Counted from the first letter of the stretch, positions 41,260 to 50,620 are shown. The stretch is 57,911 nucleotides of DNA from Streptomyces sp. CT34 (GCF_000805335.1 NZ_KN708638.1:267882-325792); one strand, 5' to 3'. Program-made: numbers and translations. The notes: a model not told the origin generated them from the letters alone.

Positions 41260-43938
41260 TCAGTCGTTACGGGTGGCCTTGAGGTGCCGTATGTCGAGGG
41301 ACCAGATGCCGCGACCGTGGGTGGCGGCGTACAGCTTGCCGTCGGGGCCGAGGCGCAGCTGCATCACGGCCGCGGTGGGGAGGTTGTGCCCTGCCACCTG
41401 CCACTTGGTGGCGCCCGTGGGCCGGTAGAAGGTGGCCAGGTCGGTGCCGAGGGCGAGGCCGCCGTTGGGGAGCAGTTTCACCGTGTTGGCGGGGACGTCG
41501 GGCAGGTTCGCCGAGATGTCAGTCCAGTCGGTGCCGCCGTTCCTGGTCTCGAAGATGTGGCCGACGCCCGCGCCGGGTCCTTCGGTCCACTTGCGGGAGA
41601 AGCCGTTGACGGCCACGTAGACGTGCTGGGCGTCGGCCGGGTCGACGTCGAAGCCGGAGATGTAGCGGTTGGGGAGGGTACCGTCGACCGGGAGGGTGAG
41701 CTGGTGCCAGCCGGTGCCGTCGGCGCTGCCGACCGCGATGCCCCGGGTGAAGCCCTTGCTGTCGCAGGGTCCGCACCAGCCGGCGTACACGGTGCCGCCC
41801 GAGGACGCCACGGCGGTGGCCACATGGCCGTCGCCGAGGTCGTAGGCGTTCTTCCACTCCGCCCCGGACCGGATCGCGAAGCCCTTGTTCTGGACCCAGA
41901 CATGCCGGCCGCCGGCCACCCAGGTGTTGTGGTCCTTGGTGTCGGAGGTGATGGGGGCGATGAAGCGGGCACCGGCACCGCCCTGGTCCTTGTCCGGCGG
42001 GGCGATCTCGTACTCGGTGGCCTTGGACGGGTCGGTGGACCACGAGCCGTTGTTGACGCCGCAGTTCTGGGTGACCCACATGTCGAGGTAGACGTACTCT
42101 GCCGCGATGTTGCAGCCGTTGGCGGGGTCGGCGATGGTGTCGGCGCCGTCGCCGCCGAAGTCGGAACCCATGACCTTGTCCCGGCCGCGCAGGATCGACT
42201 GGCCGTTGTCCTGGAGGCCCCCGGTCACCGAGACGCCGCCGTGGGCGAGGTCCTTGCCGATACCCACCGAGTAGTACTGGAGGGTGTCGAGGGTGCCGTC
42301 GTTGAGGGACTGCCAGTCCTTCGCGTGGCCGCCCGAGTCGACCGCGCCGTTGAGCGGACGGCGGTAGATGCCGCCGTCGTTGCCGACGTAGGCCCAGGTC
42401 TTGCCGTGGTAGCTGCCGATCGCGACCGCGTGCTGGTCGGAGTGGACGGTCGGCGAGCAGTCACCGGTCTGCTTGGCGGGGTCGATGCTCCAGCAGGGGA
42501 AGGGGAAGTTCCAGTACGGGCCCGGGGTGGTCCAGCTGGTACCGCCGTTCTTGGTCTCGAAGACCTCTTCCAGGCCGAGGTACAGGTGGTCGGCGTTGGC
42601 GGGGTCGACCTGGAGGAACTGGTTGTACCAGGACTGGATTCCGGGCTGGTAGCCCGCGCTCTGGAGGGCGGACCCGGATGCCTTGAGCTTGGGGTAGTCG
42701 GCGATCTGCGTCCACGGCCCGAACGGCGAGCCGTTCTTCGACACGTACACGCCCTTGAGGCCGCTGTCGGGGTTGGCGGTGGTCTGCGCCGGCGACTGGT
42801 CGATGGCGTACAGCCGCGAGCCGTCGGCAGCCGCGGCGAACGTCATGTTGCCGACGTCGGCGCTGGAAGTCGGAAGGTCACCGAGCCCGCTGGCCGGCTT
42901 CCAGTCGCCGCCGTCCTGCCTGGCGTACAGCCCGTTGTAGGTGTCACCGCCGCGCCAGCCGACGGCGAGCAGGACCTTGGAGGGGTCCTTCGGGTCGCTG
43001 GCGATGTCATTGGCGATGTTCTTGTACGGGGCGCTGGGGTCGGATGCCTTGGAACCGCCCGGCAGATAGTCGGGGTTGGGGGCGAATTCCAGCTTCCACG
43101 GGCCGGACAGGGTGGTCGTGGAGTGCGACCACACGCCGCGGCTGGTCGCCGCCCAGACCTTGTCGCCCGCGAACCGCAGTGCGTGGATGACGGTGCTCTC
43201 CAGTTCGGCGCCGCCCACCCGGTTGCCGGGCTGGAACTTCCCGTGCCGTGGGTCGCCCAGAACGTAGACTCCCGTGCCGACGAAGGCGGTTGCTCCGGTG
43301 TTGGACTCGCCGGTGGCGTACCAGAGTCGTTTCTTGCCGTCCAGGGCCAGGGTGCCCGTGGACAGCGAGGGGAGTTTGTCGGCGATCGGCTCCCAGTGTC
43401 CGCCGCCGGTCTTCGACCGGAAGACGCCGCCGTTGGCGCCGCCCGCGTACACATACCCGTGGTCGTCGGCGGCGATCCCGGTGATCCGGCCGGTCACTTT
43501 GCCGAAGCCGCCGCTGGAGTTGGAGTTCACGTCGCGGTAACGCGGATCGTCGGCGTTGTACGCCTTCTTGGTGACGTGATCCCAGTTGCCCCGTGTATGT
43601 CGCATCGACTGGAGCTGCTGCCAGGCCGCGCCGTAGGCGCCGGGCGCGATGACGCCGGGAGCGGTGCGTGCCTCGGTGAACTGCGCAGTGGCTTCGGCGG
43701 AGTTCTCCTCCTCACCGGAGTCGCCGTCCCGGCTGCCGAGGATGGCGGCAGCGGACTTTCCCCGGCCGGCGTGTACTGCCTTGAGGTGCTGGCGACCGAT
43801 GTCGGCCTGGTGGCGCACGTTCCAGGGCCGGGGTCTGGAGTTTCCGGATGCCGCGAACGACTGGGTGGTGGCCAGTCCGAGCGCGGCGGCTATGGCGGCG
43901 CAGGTGATGATTCGCCGACGATGCCGTTGGGGCACCAT
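41260..43938 (-). CDS. Secreted sortilin/VPS10-like beta-propeller protein
   Basis: The 892-residue protein has a Sec or Tat-like signal (Arg-Arg-Arg-Ile-Ile then a hydrophobic segment, cleavage near residue 30). The long mature part is built from BNR/Asp-box-type propeller repeats (for example Ser-Lys-Thr-Gly-Gly-Gly-His-Trp, Thr-Lys-Asn-Gly-Gly-Thr-Ser-Trp, Thr-Arg-Asn-Gly-Gly-Thr-Asp-Trp). Such exported proteins resemble xyloglucanase or sialidase-like propellers, but I see no catalytic Asp pair that I can assign. It ends Thr-His-Gly-Arg-Gly-Ile-Trp-Ser-Leu, a common last blade. It is a monocistronic gene between terminators. Confidence 0.8.
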   Translation of the reverse strand: MVPQRHRRRIITCAAIAAALGLATTQSFAASGNSRPRPWNVRHQADIGRQHLKAVHAGRGKSAAAILGSRDGDSGEEENSAEATAQFTEARTAPGVIAPGAYGAAWQQLQSMRHTRGNWDHVTKKAYNADDPRYRDVNSNSSGGFGKVTGRITGIAADDHGYVYAGGANGGVFRSKTGGGHWEPIADKLPSLSTGTLALDGKKRLWYATGESNTGATAFVGTGVYVLGDPRHGKFQPGNRVGGAELESTVIHALRFAGDKVWAATSRGVWSHSTTTLSGPWKLEFAPNPDYLPGGSKASDPSAPYKNIANDIASDPKDPSKVLLAVGWRGGDTYNGLYARQDGGDWKPASGLGDLPTSSADVGNMTFAAAADGSRLYAIDQSPAQTTANPDSGLKGVYVSKNGSPFGPWTQIADYPKLKASGSALQSAGYQPGIQSWYNQFLQVDPANADHLYLGLEEVFETKNGGTSWTTPGPYWNFPFPCWSIDPAKQTGDCSPTVHSDQHAVAIGSYHGKTWAYVGNDGGIYRRPLNGAVDSGGHAKDWQSLNDGTLDTLQYYSVGIGKDLAHGGVSVTGGLQDNGQSILRGRDKVMGSDFGGDGADTIADPANGCNIAAEYVYLDMWVTQNCGVNNGSWSTDPSKATEYEIAPPDKDQGGAGARFIAPITSDTKDHNTWVAGGRHVWVQNKGFAIRSGAEWKNAYDLGDGHVATAVASSGGTVYAGWCGPCDSKGFTRGIAVGSADGTGWHQLTLPVDGTLPNRYISGFDVDPADAQHVYVAVNGFSRKWTEGPGAGVGHIFETRNGGTDWTDISANLPDVPANTVKLLPNGGLALGTDLATFYRPTGATKWQVAGHNLPTAAVMQLRLGPDGKLYAATHGRGIWSLDIRHLKATRND

Positions 43939-44449
43939 GCCCTCTCCTCCCTGCGCCGAGGATGGGGGTGGCTCGGCGCGCAGGAGATCTTGGCGTGTCC
44001 GCGACAGCGCTGCGAAGGGGGTCGCAGGAAAAATGGTAGGGAGTTTACGTTTGCGGTCCGCATGGACCTAACTACCCCCAACTTCCCGTAACTTCCGCTT
44101 CACAACTGTTATTTGAGGTTGTCGGCGGGATCGCGGAGATCAGCGGGACCGGTTGCCGGCAACAACCCGAGCCGGTCCGGCACCGCGGCCGACGAGCGGG
44201 ACGGCGGCGAGGGTGGGGCTCCGGTGCCGCTTCGGACGAATCCGAGTCCGGTGTTGAGGCGGTCGCATTGGCGGCAGCGACGTGGTCGAGGAGTCCGGCC
44301 AGGGCGCGGGCGCCCGGGAGGTGACCTGGCGGCGCATCATCTTCCGCTACCGAGCGAGCCAGTTCTCACCCCACCAGCGCGCCGGTGGTCACCACAGGGC
44401 ACGATGGGCCGGGATAGCGCCACCAGTCACGCAGCCACCCCACCACCGC
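43939..44449. other. Intergenic, promoter side of the propeller gene
   Basis: These 511 bases show no gene that I can support. The part near 44040-44110 is AT-richer than its surroundings, with repeated AACTT motifs, and probably holds the propeller promoter. Confidence 0.5.
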
Positions 44450-45373
44450 TCAACCGGCCAGCTCCCCGAGCAGCTCCCAGGTACGGCGCCGGTCGGAGTC
44501 TCCGGCGATTTCCGTATCACAGAACACCACCTCCGTCGCGCCGGCATCCCGGTAGCGCCGCACCTCGGCGGCGACCGTCTTCTCGTCGCCGATCACCGCA
44601 ACATCGGCGGCCCGTCGGCCGCCGGAGAGTTCGATGACCCGTGCATAGGACGGGATCTGCTCATAGAACGCGAGCCGTTCGGCGATCTTTTCCCGTACGG
44701 ACTCGACATCGTCGGTGACCACGCCGTGCACCAGTGCGACGATCCGGGGCGCGGGCCGGCCGGCGGCCGATGCGGCCTCCGTGACAGCCGGAACGATGTG
44801 CTCGCTCAGGACGCGCGGCCCGGCCAGATTGGGCAGAATCCCGTCCGCCAACTCACCGCTGACACGCAGCGCCTGGGGCCCCATCGCAGCCACGAGCAAC
44901 GGCACGCCCGCCTCGGCACCCGGCACACGGGCGGGGATCGGTGTCCTCGCGGTGAGCAGTTCGCCGTGGAAGTCGGCGGTGCCGGACTCCGTCAACTGCC
45001 GTAGTGCGGTGAGGAATTCCCGCAGGCGCGCGATGGGCCGCTCGAAGGGGATACCGAAGCCCGTCTCGGTCAGGAGCTTGGTGCCGAGCGCCAGTCCGAG
45101 GTGGTAGCGGCCATGGGTGGCCGCCTGGGCCGTCTGGGCCTGACTGGAGACCAGCAGCGGGTGGCGGCCGAAGACAGGAATGGCGGACGTACCCACGTGC
45201 AGGCCGGGCACTTCCCGCCCGACGACCGCCGCGAGTTGGGGTGAGTCCACGCCGAAGGTCTGCCCGAACCAGGCCGACCGCAGCCCGGCTGCCGCGGCCT
45301 CGTACGCGAGGCGCACGGTGGCATCGATCTGGTTGTCGGCATCGATCGCGCTGAGCGCTACTCCTATAGCCAT
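44450..45373 (-). CDS. LLM class F420-dependent oxidoreductase
   Basis: The 307-residue protein is a luciferase-like TIM-barrel oxidoreductase of the F420-dependent group. Markers are Ser-Ala-Trp-Phe-Gly-Gln-Thr near residue 33, Ile-Pro-Val-Phe-Gly-Arg-His-Pro near 68, Gly-Arg-Tyr-His-Leu-Gly-Leu-Ala-Leu-Gly near 92, and Val-Ala-Ala-Met-Gly-Pro near 170. It would transfer hydride between reduced F420 and an unknown substrate. It lies 157 bases downstream of the PadR gene on the same strand and may be cotranscribed with it. The ATG at 45373 is preferred over upstream in-frame starts. Confidence 0.88.
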   Translation of the reverse strand: MAIGVALSAIDADNQIDATVRLAYEAAAAGLRSAWFGQTFGVDSPQLAAVVGREVPGLHVGTSAIPVFGRHPLLVSSQAQTAQAATHGRYHLGLALGTKLLTETGFGIPFERPIARLREFLTALRQLTESGTADFHGELLTARTPIPARVPGAEAGVPLLVAAMGPQALRVSGELADGILPNLAGPRVLSEHIVPAVTEAASAAGRPAPRIVALVHGVVTDDVESVREKIAERLAFYEQIPSYARVIELSGGRRAADVAVIGDEKTVAAEVRRYRDAGATEVVFCDTEIAGDSDRRRTWELLGELAG

Positions 45374-45530
45374 GACGCTGCAAACCCACGGCACCCGCCG
45401 CGTATTCCGGATCTTCGGCGTGCTCATCGTCGAACAGCACCACCTCGACCGCGCAGCCCCGCTGTGTCATCGCCGTCGCCGAGTCCCTCGGTCCGGCCGT
45501 CGCCGAGGGCGACGTACCGCGCATCGCGGA

Positions 45531-46100
45531 TCAGCGCCGGGCACGGGCCTCCCGCCTTTCCCGCAGGATGGTGATGGTGCGCTCGCACCAGTCGCGGTTG
45601 CCCTGCTCGAAGGCAAGCCCACGAAGGCAGGTCAGGTAGGGGCCGATGCGCTCGCCGTGGCGCAGGAACTCCTCTTCGCTGCGGTCGCCGCGCATGGTGT
45701 GCAGCAGCTTGCCGAACAGGTCGACCTTGGCCCCGGCGAACGCGGCGCGCTCGGTGAGCTGCGCCAGCAGCTTCCCGGTGTCGACGTGGTCGGCGGCCTG
45801 GACCTTGACGAGCAGGTCGTCGCGGATGAAGGAGGGCTTGGTGGCGGTGGCCGTGAAGCGCTCCAGTTCGGCCAGGCCGGCGTCGGTGACTTGGAACAGG
45901 CGCTTGTTGGGCCGGGTCTCCTGGACCACTTCCCGGCCCGTGATCAGCCCGTCCTTCTCCAGCCGGGTCAGCTCGGCGTACAGCTGCTGCGGCTGTGCGT
46001 GCCAGAAGTTCGCCACCCCGAGGTCGAACGCCTTGGTCAGCTGGTATCCGCTCAGCTCCTCGTCGAGCAGCGCCGCCAGCACGGCATGACGCAAGGCCAC
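45531..46100 (-). CDS. PadR family transcriptional regulator
   Basis: The 189-residue protein has the PadR winged helix (about 5-85: Leu-Ser-Gly-Tyr-Gln-Leu-Thr-Lys-Ala-Phe, Gln-Leu-Tyr-Ala-Glu-Leu-Thr-Arg-Leu-Glu-Lys-Asp-Gly-Leu-Ile, Leu-Phe-Gln-Val-Thr-Asp-Ala-Gly) and a C-terminal helical dimerisation region. I chose the GTG at 46100, eight bases after a GGGAGG box; the longer Arg-rich reading to 46172 is unlikely. It is divergent from the SnoaL-like gene, with a long perfect palindrome between them. Confidence 0.88.
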   Translation of the reverse strand: MALRHAVLAALLDEELSGYQLTKAFDLGVANFWHAQPQQLYAELTRLEKDGLITGREVVQETRPNKRLFQVTDAGLAELERFTATATKPSFIRDDLLVKVQAADHVDTGKLLAQLTERAAFAGAKVDLFGKLLHTMRGDRSEEEFLRHGERIGPYLTCLRGLAFEQGNRDWCERTITILRERREARARR

Positions 46101-46178
46101 CGGATCGCCTCCCCTTCTTCGTCTTCTTCGTCCTGCTCGGCCCTGTCGTGGCCCTGTCCATGGTTTCACCATCCATGA

Positions 46179-46212
46179 TACTCATGAATCTGATCAGTCC
46201 TATTCATGAGTA
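46179..46212. promoter_or_regulatory. Candidate PadR operator: perfect 11-bp inverted repeat
   Basis: TACTCATGAAT and ATTCATGAGTA flank a 12-base spacer that itself contains TGATCA. The site ends 12 bases before the SnoaL-like start and lies in the divergent region with padR. Length and symmetry make an operator very likely. Confidence 0.75.
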
Positions 46213-46224
46213 AGAGAGGAAGTC

Positions 46225-46659
46225 ATGAACGCAGCAGAGCGCTTCCGCGCCGCCGTCGACCACCGCGACCTCGCAACGATGAAAGACCTGTTCACCGACG
46301 ACATTCGGCTGTACAGCCCGGTGAAGTTCCAGCCCTTCGAGGGCAAGGCCATGGTGCTGGGCCTCTTCGGGGTCCTGCTGCGTACCTTCGAGAACTTCCG
46401 CTACATCGGCCAGTTCGCCGGCACCGCCGAGACGAGCTCTGACGGCACCGCCGCTCCCTCGACGGTCCTGCTCTTCCGCGCCACCGTGGGCGGCAAGCAG
46501 ATCCACGGCATCGACCTGCTGCACTTCGACGACAACGGCCGGATCAAGGAGTTCACCGTCATGGTGCGGCCACAGTCCGCCGTCCAGGCGCTGGGCGAGG
46601 CGGTCATGGCCGGACTGATCGCCGACGGTCTGGTCCCGGCGCCCGGCGAACAGTCATGA
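46225..46659 (+). CDS. SnoaL-like/NTF2-fold protein
   Basis: The 144-residue protein is a SnoaL/NTF2-type barrel (Phe-Arg-Ala-Ala-Val-Asp-His-Arg-Asp-Leu, Leu-Phe-Thr-Asp-Asp-Ile-Arg-Leu-Tyr-Ser-Pro-Val, and the end Gly-Arg-Ile-Lys-Glu-Phe-Thr-Val-Met-Val-Arg-Pro). The function is unknown. It is preceded by GAGAGGAAG and is almost certainly controlled by the divergent PadR protein through the palindrome overlapping its promoter. It is not closely similar to the other SnoaL-like protein in this window. Confidence 0.87.
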   Translation: MNAAERFRAAVDHRDLATMKDLFTDDIRLYSPVKFQPFEGKAMVLGLFGVLLRTFENFRYIGQFAGTAETSSDGTAAPSTVLLFRATVGGKQIHGIDLLHFDDNGRIKEFTVMVRPQSAVQALGEAVMAGLIADGLVPAPGEQS

Positions 46660-47242
46660 GGGTGCCCTGATTCGCCGTCCCCTGATTCGCCGTCGGAGAG
46701 CGGTCATCACTGCGTCAGGGCAACGGGCTCGACCGGGCAACTGGCCATCGGCAAAGGAGGCTTGAGGGAGGCTGCTCGGGCGGTTCACACGCAGGCCGCG
46801 GGGCGGGGCCGGCGGCGCATATCGCGTCCGATCCGCTTCCGCAACGGCCCTGGCCGCCAGCCACCGCTTGGCCTGGCGGAGGCCCCGGCCGAGGTCGGCA
46901 GCTTCGGCCGGGGCCGTCGCGGAAGCGGTGTCCAGCGAGGCGATCCGGCGGTGCGCGGGATCGCGGCGCGCATCAGGCGCTGCCGGCCCCGCCCCATGGC
47001 GACATCGAACTGCCCCAAAGGTCGCCCCGGCGGCTCTGTGCAACCACCGCCGGCAGACCGAACCTGTGGTGAGCCGGCTGCCCGCCTCGCTCGACAGCAG
47101 CCGCGCGGTCAACCGCATCCTTCGCGGGCCTGGCTCACCGCGGTGGGCCCGACGGACGTCGTCCTGCGCGCGCATGACACGGCGCCCACCGGGCAGCCGC
47201 GCCTGGTAGCGCCGCACCACGCCTCACATCAGGAGAGAACGT
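46660..47242. other. Intergenic, nothing recognised
   Basis: Open frames cross this 583-base stretch on both strands, but none shows a motif or a convincing start. The right end carries an AGGAGAG box for the next gene. Confidence 0.45.
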
Positions 47243-48721
47243 ATGCCCCGAAGGTCCAGAAGAACCCTCGCTGCCCTGGCGTCCGTGGTGACCGTGCTGA
47301 TCCTGGCCCTTGCCGGAGCCGTCCACGCGACAACCGCCACGACGCCCGCAGGTCCCCACGCGCGCACCCTGGGCACCGACTCCTATCGGTCAAGTCCAGG
47401 TCCGGTCGCGGGGAGTTCGGCCTACGACTACGCCCCGAGCATCATGGTGGACGGCGTGTACAAGATGTGGTGGTGCGGCCAGGCCCCCGGAGGGAAGGTT
47501 CCGGGTGATGACATCCTCTACGCGGAGTCGGCCGGCCCCGACGGCCCGTTCCACGCACGGGGCAGCTCGGCACCGCACCAGATCGCGTTCCAGGGAACCG
47601 GCACCGGCAGCTTCGACAACGAGCACACCTGCGACCCGTCGGTCGTACGGGCCAACGGCACGTACTACCTCTACTACGGCGCCGAGCGGCACGATGGTGA
47701 GCCCACCACGATCGGCGTCGCCTCCAGCCCTGACGGGATCCGCTGGACCCGACTCAACAACGACCGGCCGATCGTCACCCCCGCCCGTCAGCAGCAGACG
47801 CAGAACACCTACGGCGCGGGGCAGCCGAGCGTGGTCTACCGCGACGGCGAGTTCTACCTGATGTTCGTCGACACCACAGGTGCCGGGGCGTTGGCCAACG
47901 GGGCCGGACAGTTCGTCTGGCGCTCGCCGGATCCGACCTTCCAGTCACATGTCCAGGTCGCCACCGCCTCCGGCTGGCAGGCCAAGTCCGACGCCAACTC
48001 TCGGGCCTTCTCCGTCGTCAACGCGTTCTCGGCGGACTGGCAGTACTCGGATGCCCTGGGCGCGTTCGTCATCGCCCATGACGACAAGCAGGAACAAACC
48101 ACGCTGACCTTCCTCGATTCCAACAACCTGGCGCTGCACCCGTACTCCGACGTGGCGATCCAGGGTCACTGGACGGAGGGACCAGGCATCGTCTCCCGCC
48201 CGGACAAGCACTCCGTGGTCTCACGGAACAACGACTGCGGGCGGATCCCCATCGAGGTGATCCGCTCCACCGACAGAAACCCGCTGGGGCAGCCAACGCA
48301 GTTGGCCCGCATAGGTCTTGACCTGCTCACCCACAACAACTGCGCTGCGATGCCGCGCAGCCGGATCGCCGCGATGTACGAAGGCTACGGGCTGCAGTCC
48401 GGCGGCCTGCCCGCCGCCGTCGTGATGGGCGGCCGGCGGCTGCAGATCCACAACGCGTCCGTCTACACCGACCTGACACACAACCCGGTCTCCGTGCCAC
48501 AGTCGATCTACTTCACGGTCCCCTTCGGCGCGTCGTTGCCCGATCACGGGAAGGTGCTCGGAGCCCCCGGCCTTCCGGCAGCGTTCCAGCTGGACCATGG
48601 CGCACTGTGGCCGGTCGACGCCCCACAACTGGCGCTGGACAACCACTCGTCGATCACCATGGTGGACCGCGCCGGCTGGCTGTCGCACCCACGCGGCCCC
48701 GACCTGAACTACCTCCGATAA
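47243..48721 (+). CDS. Secreted five-bladed beta-propeller protein, GH43-like fold
   Basis: The 492-residue protein has a Sec/Tat-like signal (Arg-Arg-Ser-Arg-Arg then a hydrophobic segment, cleavage near Val-His-Ala at 29). The mature part resembles the GH43/62 furanosidase-type propeller: repeated strands such as Asp-Tyr-Ala-Pro-Ser-Ile-Met-Val-Asp-Gly-Val-Tyr-Lys-Met-Trp-Trp, Asp-Pro-Ser-Val-Val with Tyr-Tyr-Leu-Tyr-Tyr, and Gln-Pro-Ser-Val-Val-Tyr with Phe-Tyr-Leu-Met-Phe. Candidate catalytic acids lie at each Asp/Gln-Pro-Ser-Val blade. A role on extracellular polysaccharide is plausible but unproven. It is followed by a strong terminator. Confidence 0.75.
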   Translation: MPRRSRRTLAALASVVTVLILALAGAVHATTATTPAGPHARTLGTDSYRSSPGPVAGSSAYDYAPSIMVDGVYKMWWCGQAPGGKVPGDDILYAESAGPDGPFHARGSSAPHQIAFQGTGTGSFDNEHTCDPSVVRANGTYYLYYGAERHDGEPTTIGVASSPDGIRWTRLNNDRPIVTPARQQQTQNTYGAGQPSVVYRDGEFYLMFVDTTGAGALANGAGQFVWRSPDPTFQSHVQVATASGWQAKSDANSRAFSVVNAFSADWQYSDALGAFVIAHDDKQEQTTLTFLDSNNLALHPYSDVAIQGHWTEGPGIVSRPDKHSVVSRNNDCGRIPIEVIRSTDRNPLGQPTQLARIGLDLLTHNNCAAMPRSRIAAMYEGYGLQSGGLPAAVVMGGRRLQIHNASVYTDLTHNPVSVPQSIYFTVPFGASLPDHGKVLGAPGLPAAFQLDHGALWPVDAPQLALDNHSSITMVDRAGWLSHPRGPDLNYLR

Positions 48722-48728
48722 CAGCGTC

Positions 48729-48782
48729 ATGCGGCGGGAGTGGCCGGAAGACCAAGGGGTCTTCCGGCCACTCCCGCCGCAT
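48729..48782. terminator. Perfect 25-bp hairpin, bidirectional terminator
   Basis: A 25-bp perfect stem starting ATGCGGCGGGAG closes on the 4-base loop AAGG. It begins eight bases after the propeller stop codon and faces the convergent TetR gene. Confidence 0.85.
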
Positions 48783-48799
48783 TGCGCCGTCGCACACAT

Positions 48800-48847
48800 G
48801 GTCGTTCTCCTCACGGGTCGTTCTCCTCACGGGTCGTTCTCCCCGCG
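48800..48847. repeat. Three 16-bp tandem repeats
   Basis: GTCGTTCTCCTCACGG occurs twice and a third copy reads GTCGTTCTCCCCGCG. They lie between the terminator and the TetR stop codon, in noncoding sequence. Confidence 0.75.
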
Positions 48848-48904
48848 CCCGGGGTTCGGTGGCCCCGGCGGGCCGAGTGCCATCGGGTGATGCTTGCCGC
48901 GAGG

Positions 48905-49513
48905 TCAGGAGCGGTCGTCCGCGAAACCTCGCTCAAGAGCATCGAGCGCCGCGCCCACGGTGGCATTGAGTCGCCGCCGGACGCTGACCGGCGAGCGTCC
49001 CGCGACGAGCCCGTCCTGGACGACCGAGTGCCGCAGGACGAGTACGCCGGTCGCCGCCGCGGCCCACGGCGTCGATCCGCTTGCCTCCGCCAGCGGTGTG
49101 AGCCAGGACTGGAGGATGAAGGCTCGTCGGGCGGCCAGCGTCGGTGAGTCCCGTTCGCACTGTGCGAAGGCGCGCATGGCGGCCCACATCGCTTCGTCGG
49201 CCGCTCTCCATGGGCACGGACCGGCGAGGATGGGGCCACTGACCACCAGGGGGCGGATCGCCGCGGTGGCGGAGGCGTTGCCGCGGTCGGCGACCGTCGC
49301 CACCAGATGCTCCAGAACGGCCGGCTCGGCATCGAAGAACAGATCCTCCTTCGCACCGAAGTAGTTGACGACCGTCTTGACCGACACATCAGCGGCGGCG
49401 GCAACGTCGGCAAGCGTCACCGACTCGAACCCTCGCTGCTCGAACAGTCGGGTCGCGCGGTCGGAGATCCGCTGCCGTGTTTCTGCTCGCTTGCGCTCAC
49501 GAATACCTACCAT
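48905..49513 (-). CDS. TetR family transcriptional regulator
   Basis: The 202-residue protein has a TetR helix-turn-helix (about 10-55: Gln-Arg-Ile-Ser-Asp-Arg-Ala-Thr-Arg-Leu-Phe, Val-Thr-Leu-Ala-Asp-Val-Ala-Ala-Ala-Ala-Asp-Val-Ser, Thr-Val-Val-Asn-Tyr-Phe) and a C-terminal ligand domain. Its start codon lies inside the palindrome CTACCATGGTAG, so it should repress its own translation start region as well as the divergent SDR gene. Confidence 0.9.
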   Translation of the reverse strand: MVGIRERKRAETRQRISDRATRLFEQRGFESVTLADVAAAADVSVKTVVNYFGAKEDLFFDAEPAVLEHLVATVADRGNASATAAIRPLVVSGPILAGPCPWRAADEAMWAAMRAFAQCERDSPTLAARRAFILQSWLTPLAEASGSTPWAAAATGVLVLRHSVVQDGLVAGRSPVSVRRRLNATVGAALDALERGFADDRS

Positions 49514-49539
49514 GGTAGAAAGTTTACCATCGTGGTAAA
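49508..49539. promoter_or_regulatory. Double TetR-type operator
   Basis: Two related palindromes, CTACCATGGTAG (49508-49519) and TTTACCA-TCG-TGGTAAA (49523-49539), share the half-site TACCA. They cover the 45 bases between the divergent tetR and SDR starts. Confidence 0.75.
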
Positions 49540-49558
49540 AAACTTGAGAGGTGGAGCC

Positions 49559-50392
49559 ATGGAAGAACAACTGCGTTGGCTGGTGACCGGTGCCAGTTCG
49601 GGGCTGGGCGCCGCAGTAGCCGAAGCGGCGATCGCGCGCGGGGACGAGGTCATCGCCACCGCTCGCGATACGGCACGGCTGGACGGTCTTGTCGGCCGAT
49701 CCGCCGGCCGGGTGCGTGCGGTCGAGCTGGACCTGTCCGACCGAGCGGGAACGCGGGCGAAGATCGCCGACATCGCACAGGCCGATATCGACGTCCTGGT
49801 GAACAACGCGGGCTACGGACTCATGGGCGCCTTCGAAGAGGCCACCGATGAGCAGCTGCGCGAGGCATTCGAAGTCAATCTGTTCGGCAGCCTTGAGCTG
49901 ACCCGCGCGCTCCTGCCCGGCATGCGCGAGCGAAGCTGGGGACGCATCGTGCAGATGTCGTCGATCATCGGCGTCACCTCGGGACTCGGCGGTGCCGGAT
50001 ACGCCGCCCCCAAGGCTGCCCTCGAAGCGGTGTCCGACTCGATCGCAGCCGAGGTCGCGCCGTTCGGTATCCACCTCACGATCGTCCAACCCGGCGCGTT
50101 CCGCACCGACTTCGGCGGACGGTCGCTGCGCCTGACCGACCAACTGCCGGTGTATCGGTCGATCGTGGGGCCGCCCCGTGACGCGTTCGTCGCCCACCAC
50201 GGCACCCAGCGGGGCAATCCCGAGCGCGCCGCCCAGGCCATCCTCGATGCCGTCCTGTCGCCGCAGCCGCCACGACGGCTGCCAATTGGCCCCGACGCTT
50301 TCGGCGTACTCCGTGCCCACTACACGGCGCGGCTGTCCGAACTCGATGCTCTGGAGCCAACTGCCACGGCTACCGACTACCCGAGTTCCTGA
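49559..50392 (+). CDS. SDR family oxidoreductase
   Basis: This 277-residue short-chain dehydrogenase has Thr-Gly-Ala-Ser-Ser-Gly-Leu-Gly near residues 10-17, Asn-Asn-Ala-Gly near 82, Ser-Ser-Ile in strand five and Tyr-Ala-Ala-Pro-Lys (Tyr and Lys) near 148. The Gln-Pro-Gly-Ala-Phe-Arg-Thr-Asp-Phe after the active site is typical of the DHRS/retinol dehydrogenase-like subgroup. The substrate is unknown. It is regulated by the divergent TetR protein. Confidence 0.9.
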   Translation: MEEQLRWLVTGASSGLGAAVAEAAIARGDEVIATARDTARLDGLVGRSAGRVRAVELDLSDRAGTRAKIADIAQADIDVLVNNAGYGLMGAFEEATDEQLREAFEVNLFGSLELTRALLPGMRERSWGRIVQMSSIIGVTSGLGGAGYAAPKAALEAVSDSIAAEVAPFGIHLTIVQPGAFRTDFGGRSLRLTDQLPVYRSIVGPPRDAFVAHHGTQRGNPERAAQAILDAVLSPQPPRRLPIGPDAFGVLRAHYTARLSELDALEPTATATDYPSS

Positions 50393-50620
50393 CCCAGCGG
50401 GGCCAACCAGTCCTGACGGAATCGGTCCGGGACGCGTGCACGGAAGCGGGGTCTGCGCCATCACAGTGCGCCGCCCCCGCCACACGGTCCTGCACCCCCT
50501 CAATACTCCCGTCCGGTATGCCGTCCGAGGCGTTCGGGCCTTGCTCCACCCCTGCCATCGCTTCCGCTCCCCCTGGAAGCGGCAGAGCCCGCGCCACATC
50601 GTCCGCGTCCGCACACCTTC

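Noticed and set aside
41158..44091. A 977-codon plus-strand open frame
   Set aside because: It is the antisense shadow of the secreted beta-propeller gene (41260-43938). Its product is Val/Gly/Ala low-complexity with no domain, while the minus strand shows a signal peptide and repeated propeller motifs.
45374..45530. A small gene between PadR and the LLM oxidoreductase
   Set aside because: The only readable minus-strand piece (Val-Val-Leu-Phe-Asp-Asp-Glu) is too short and has no start or family match.
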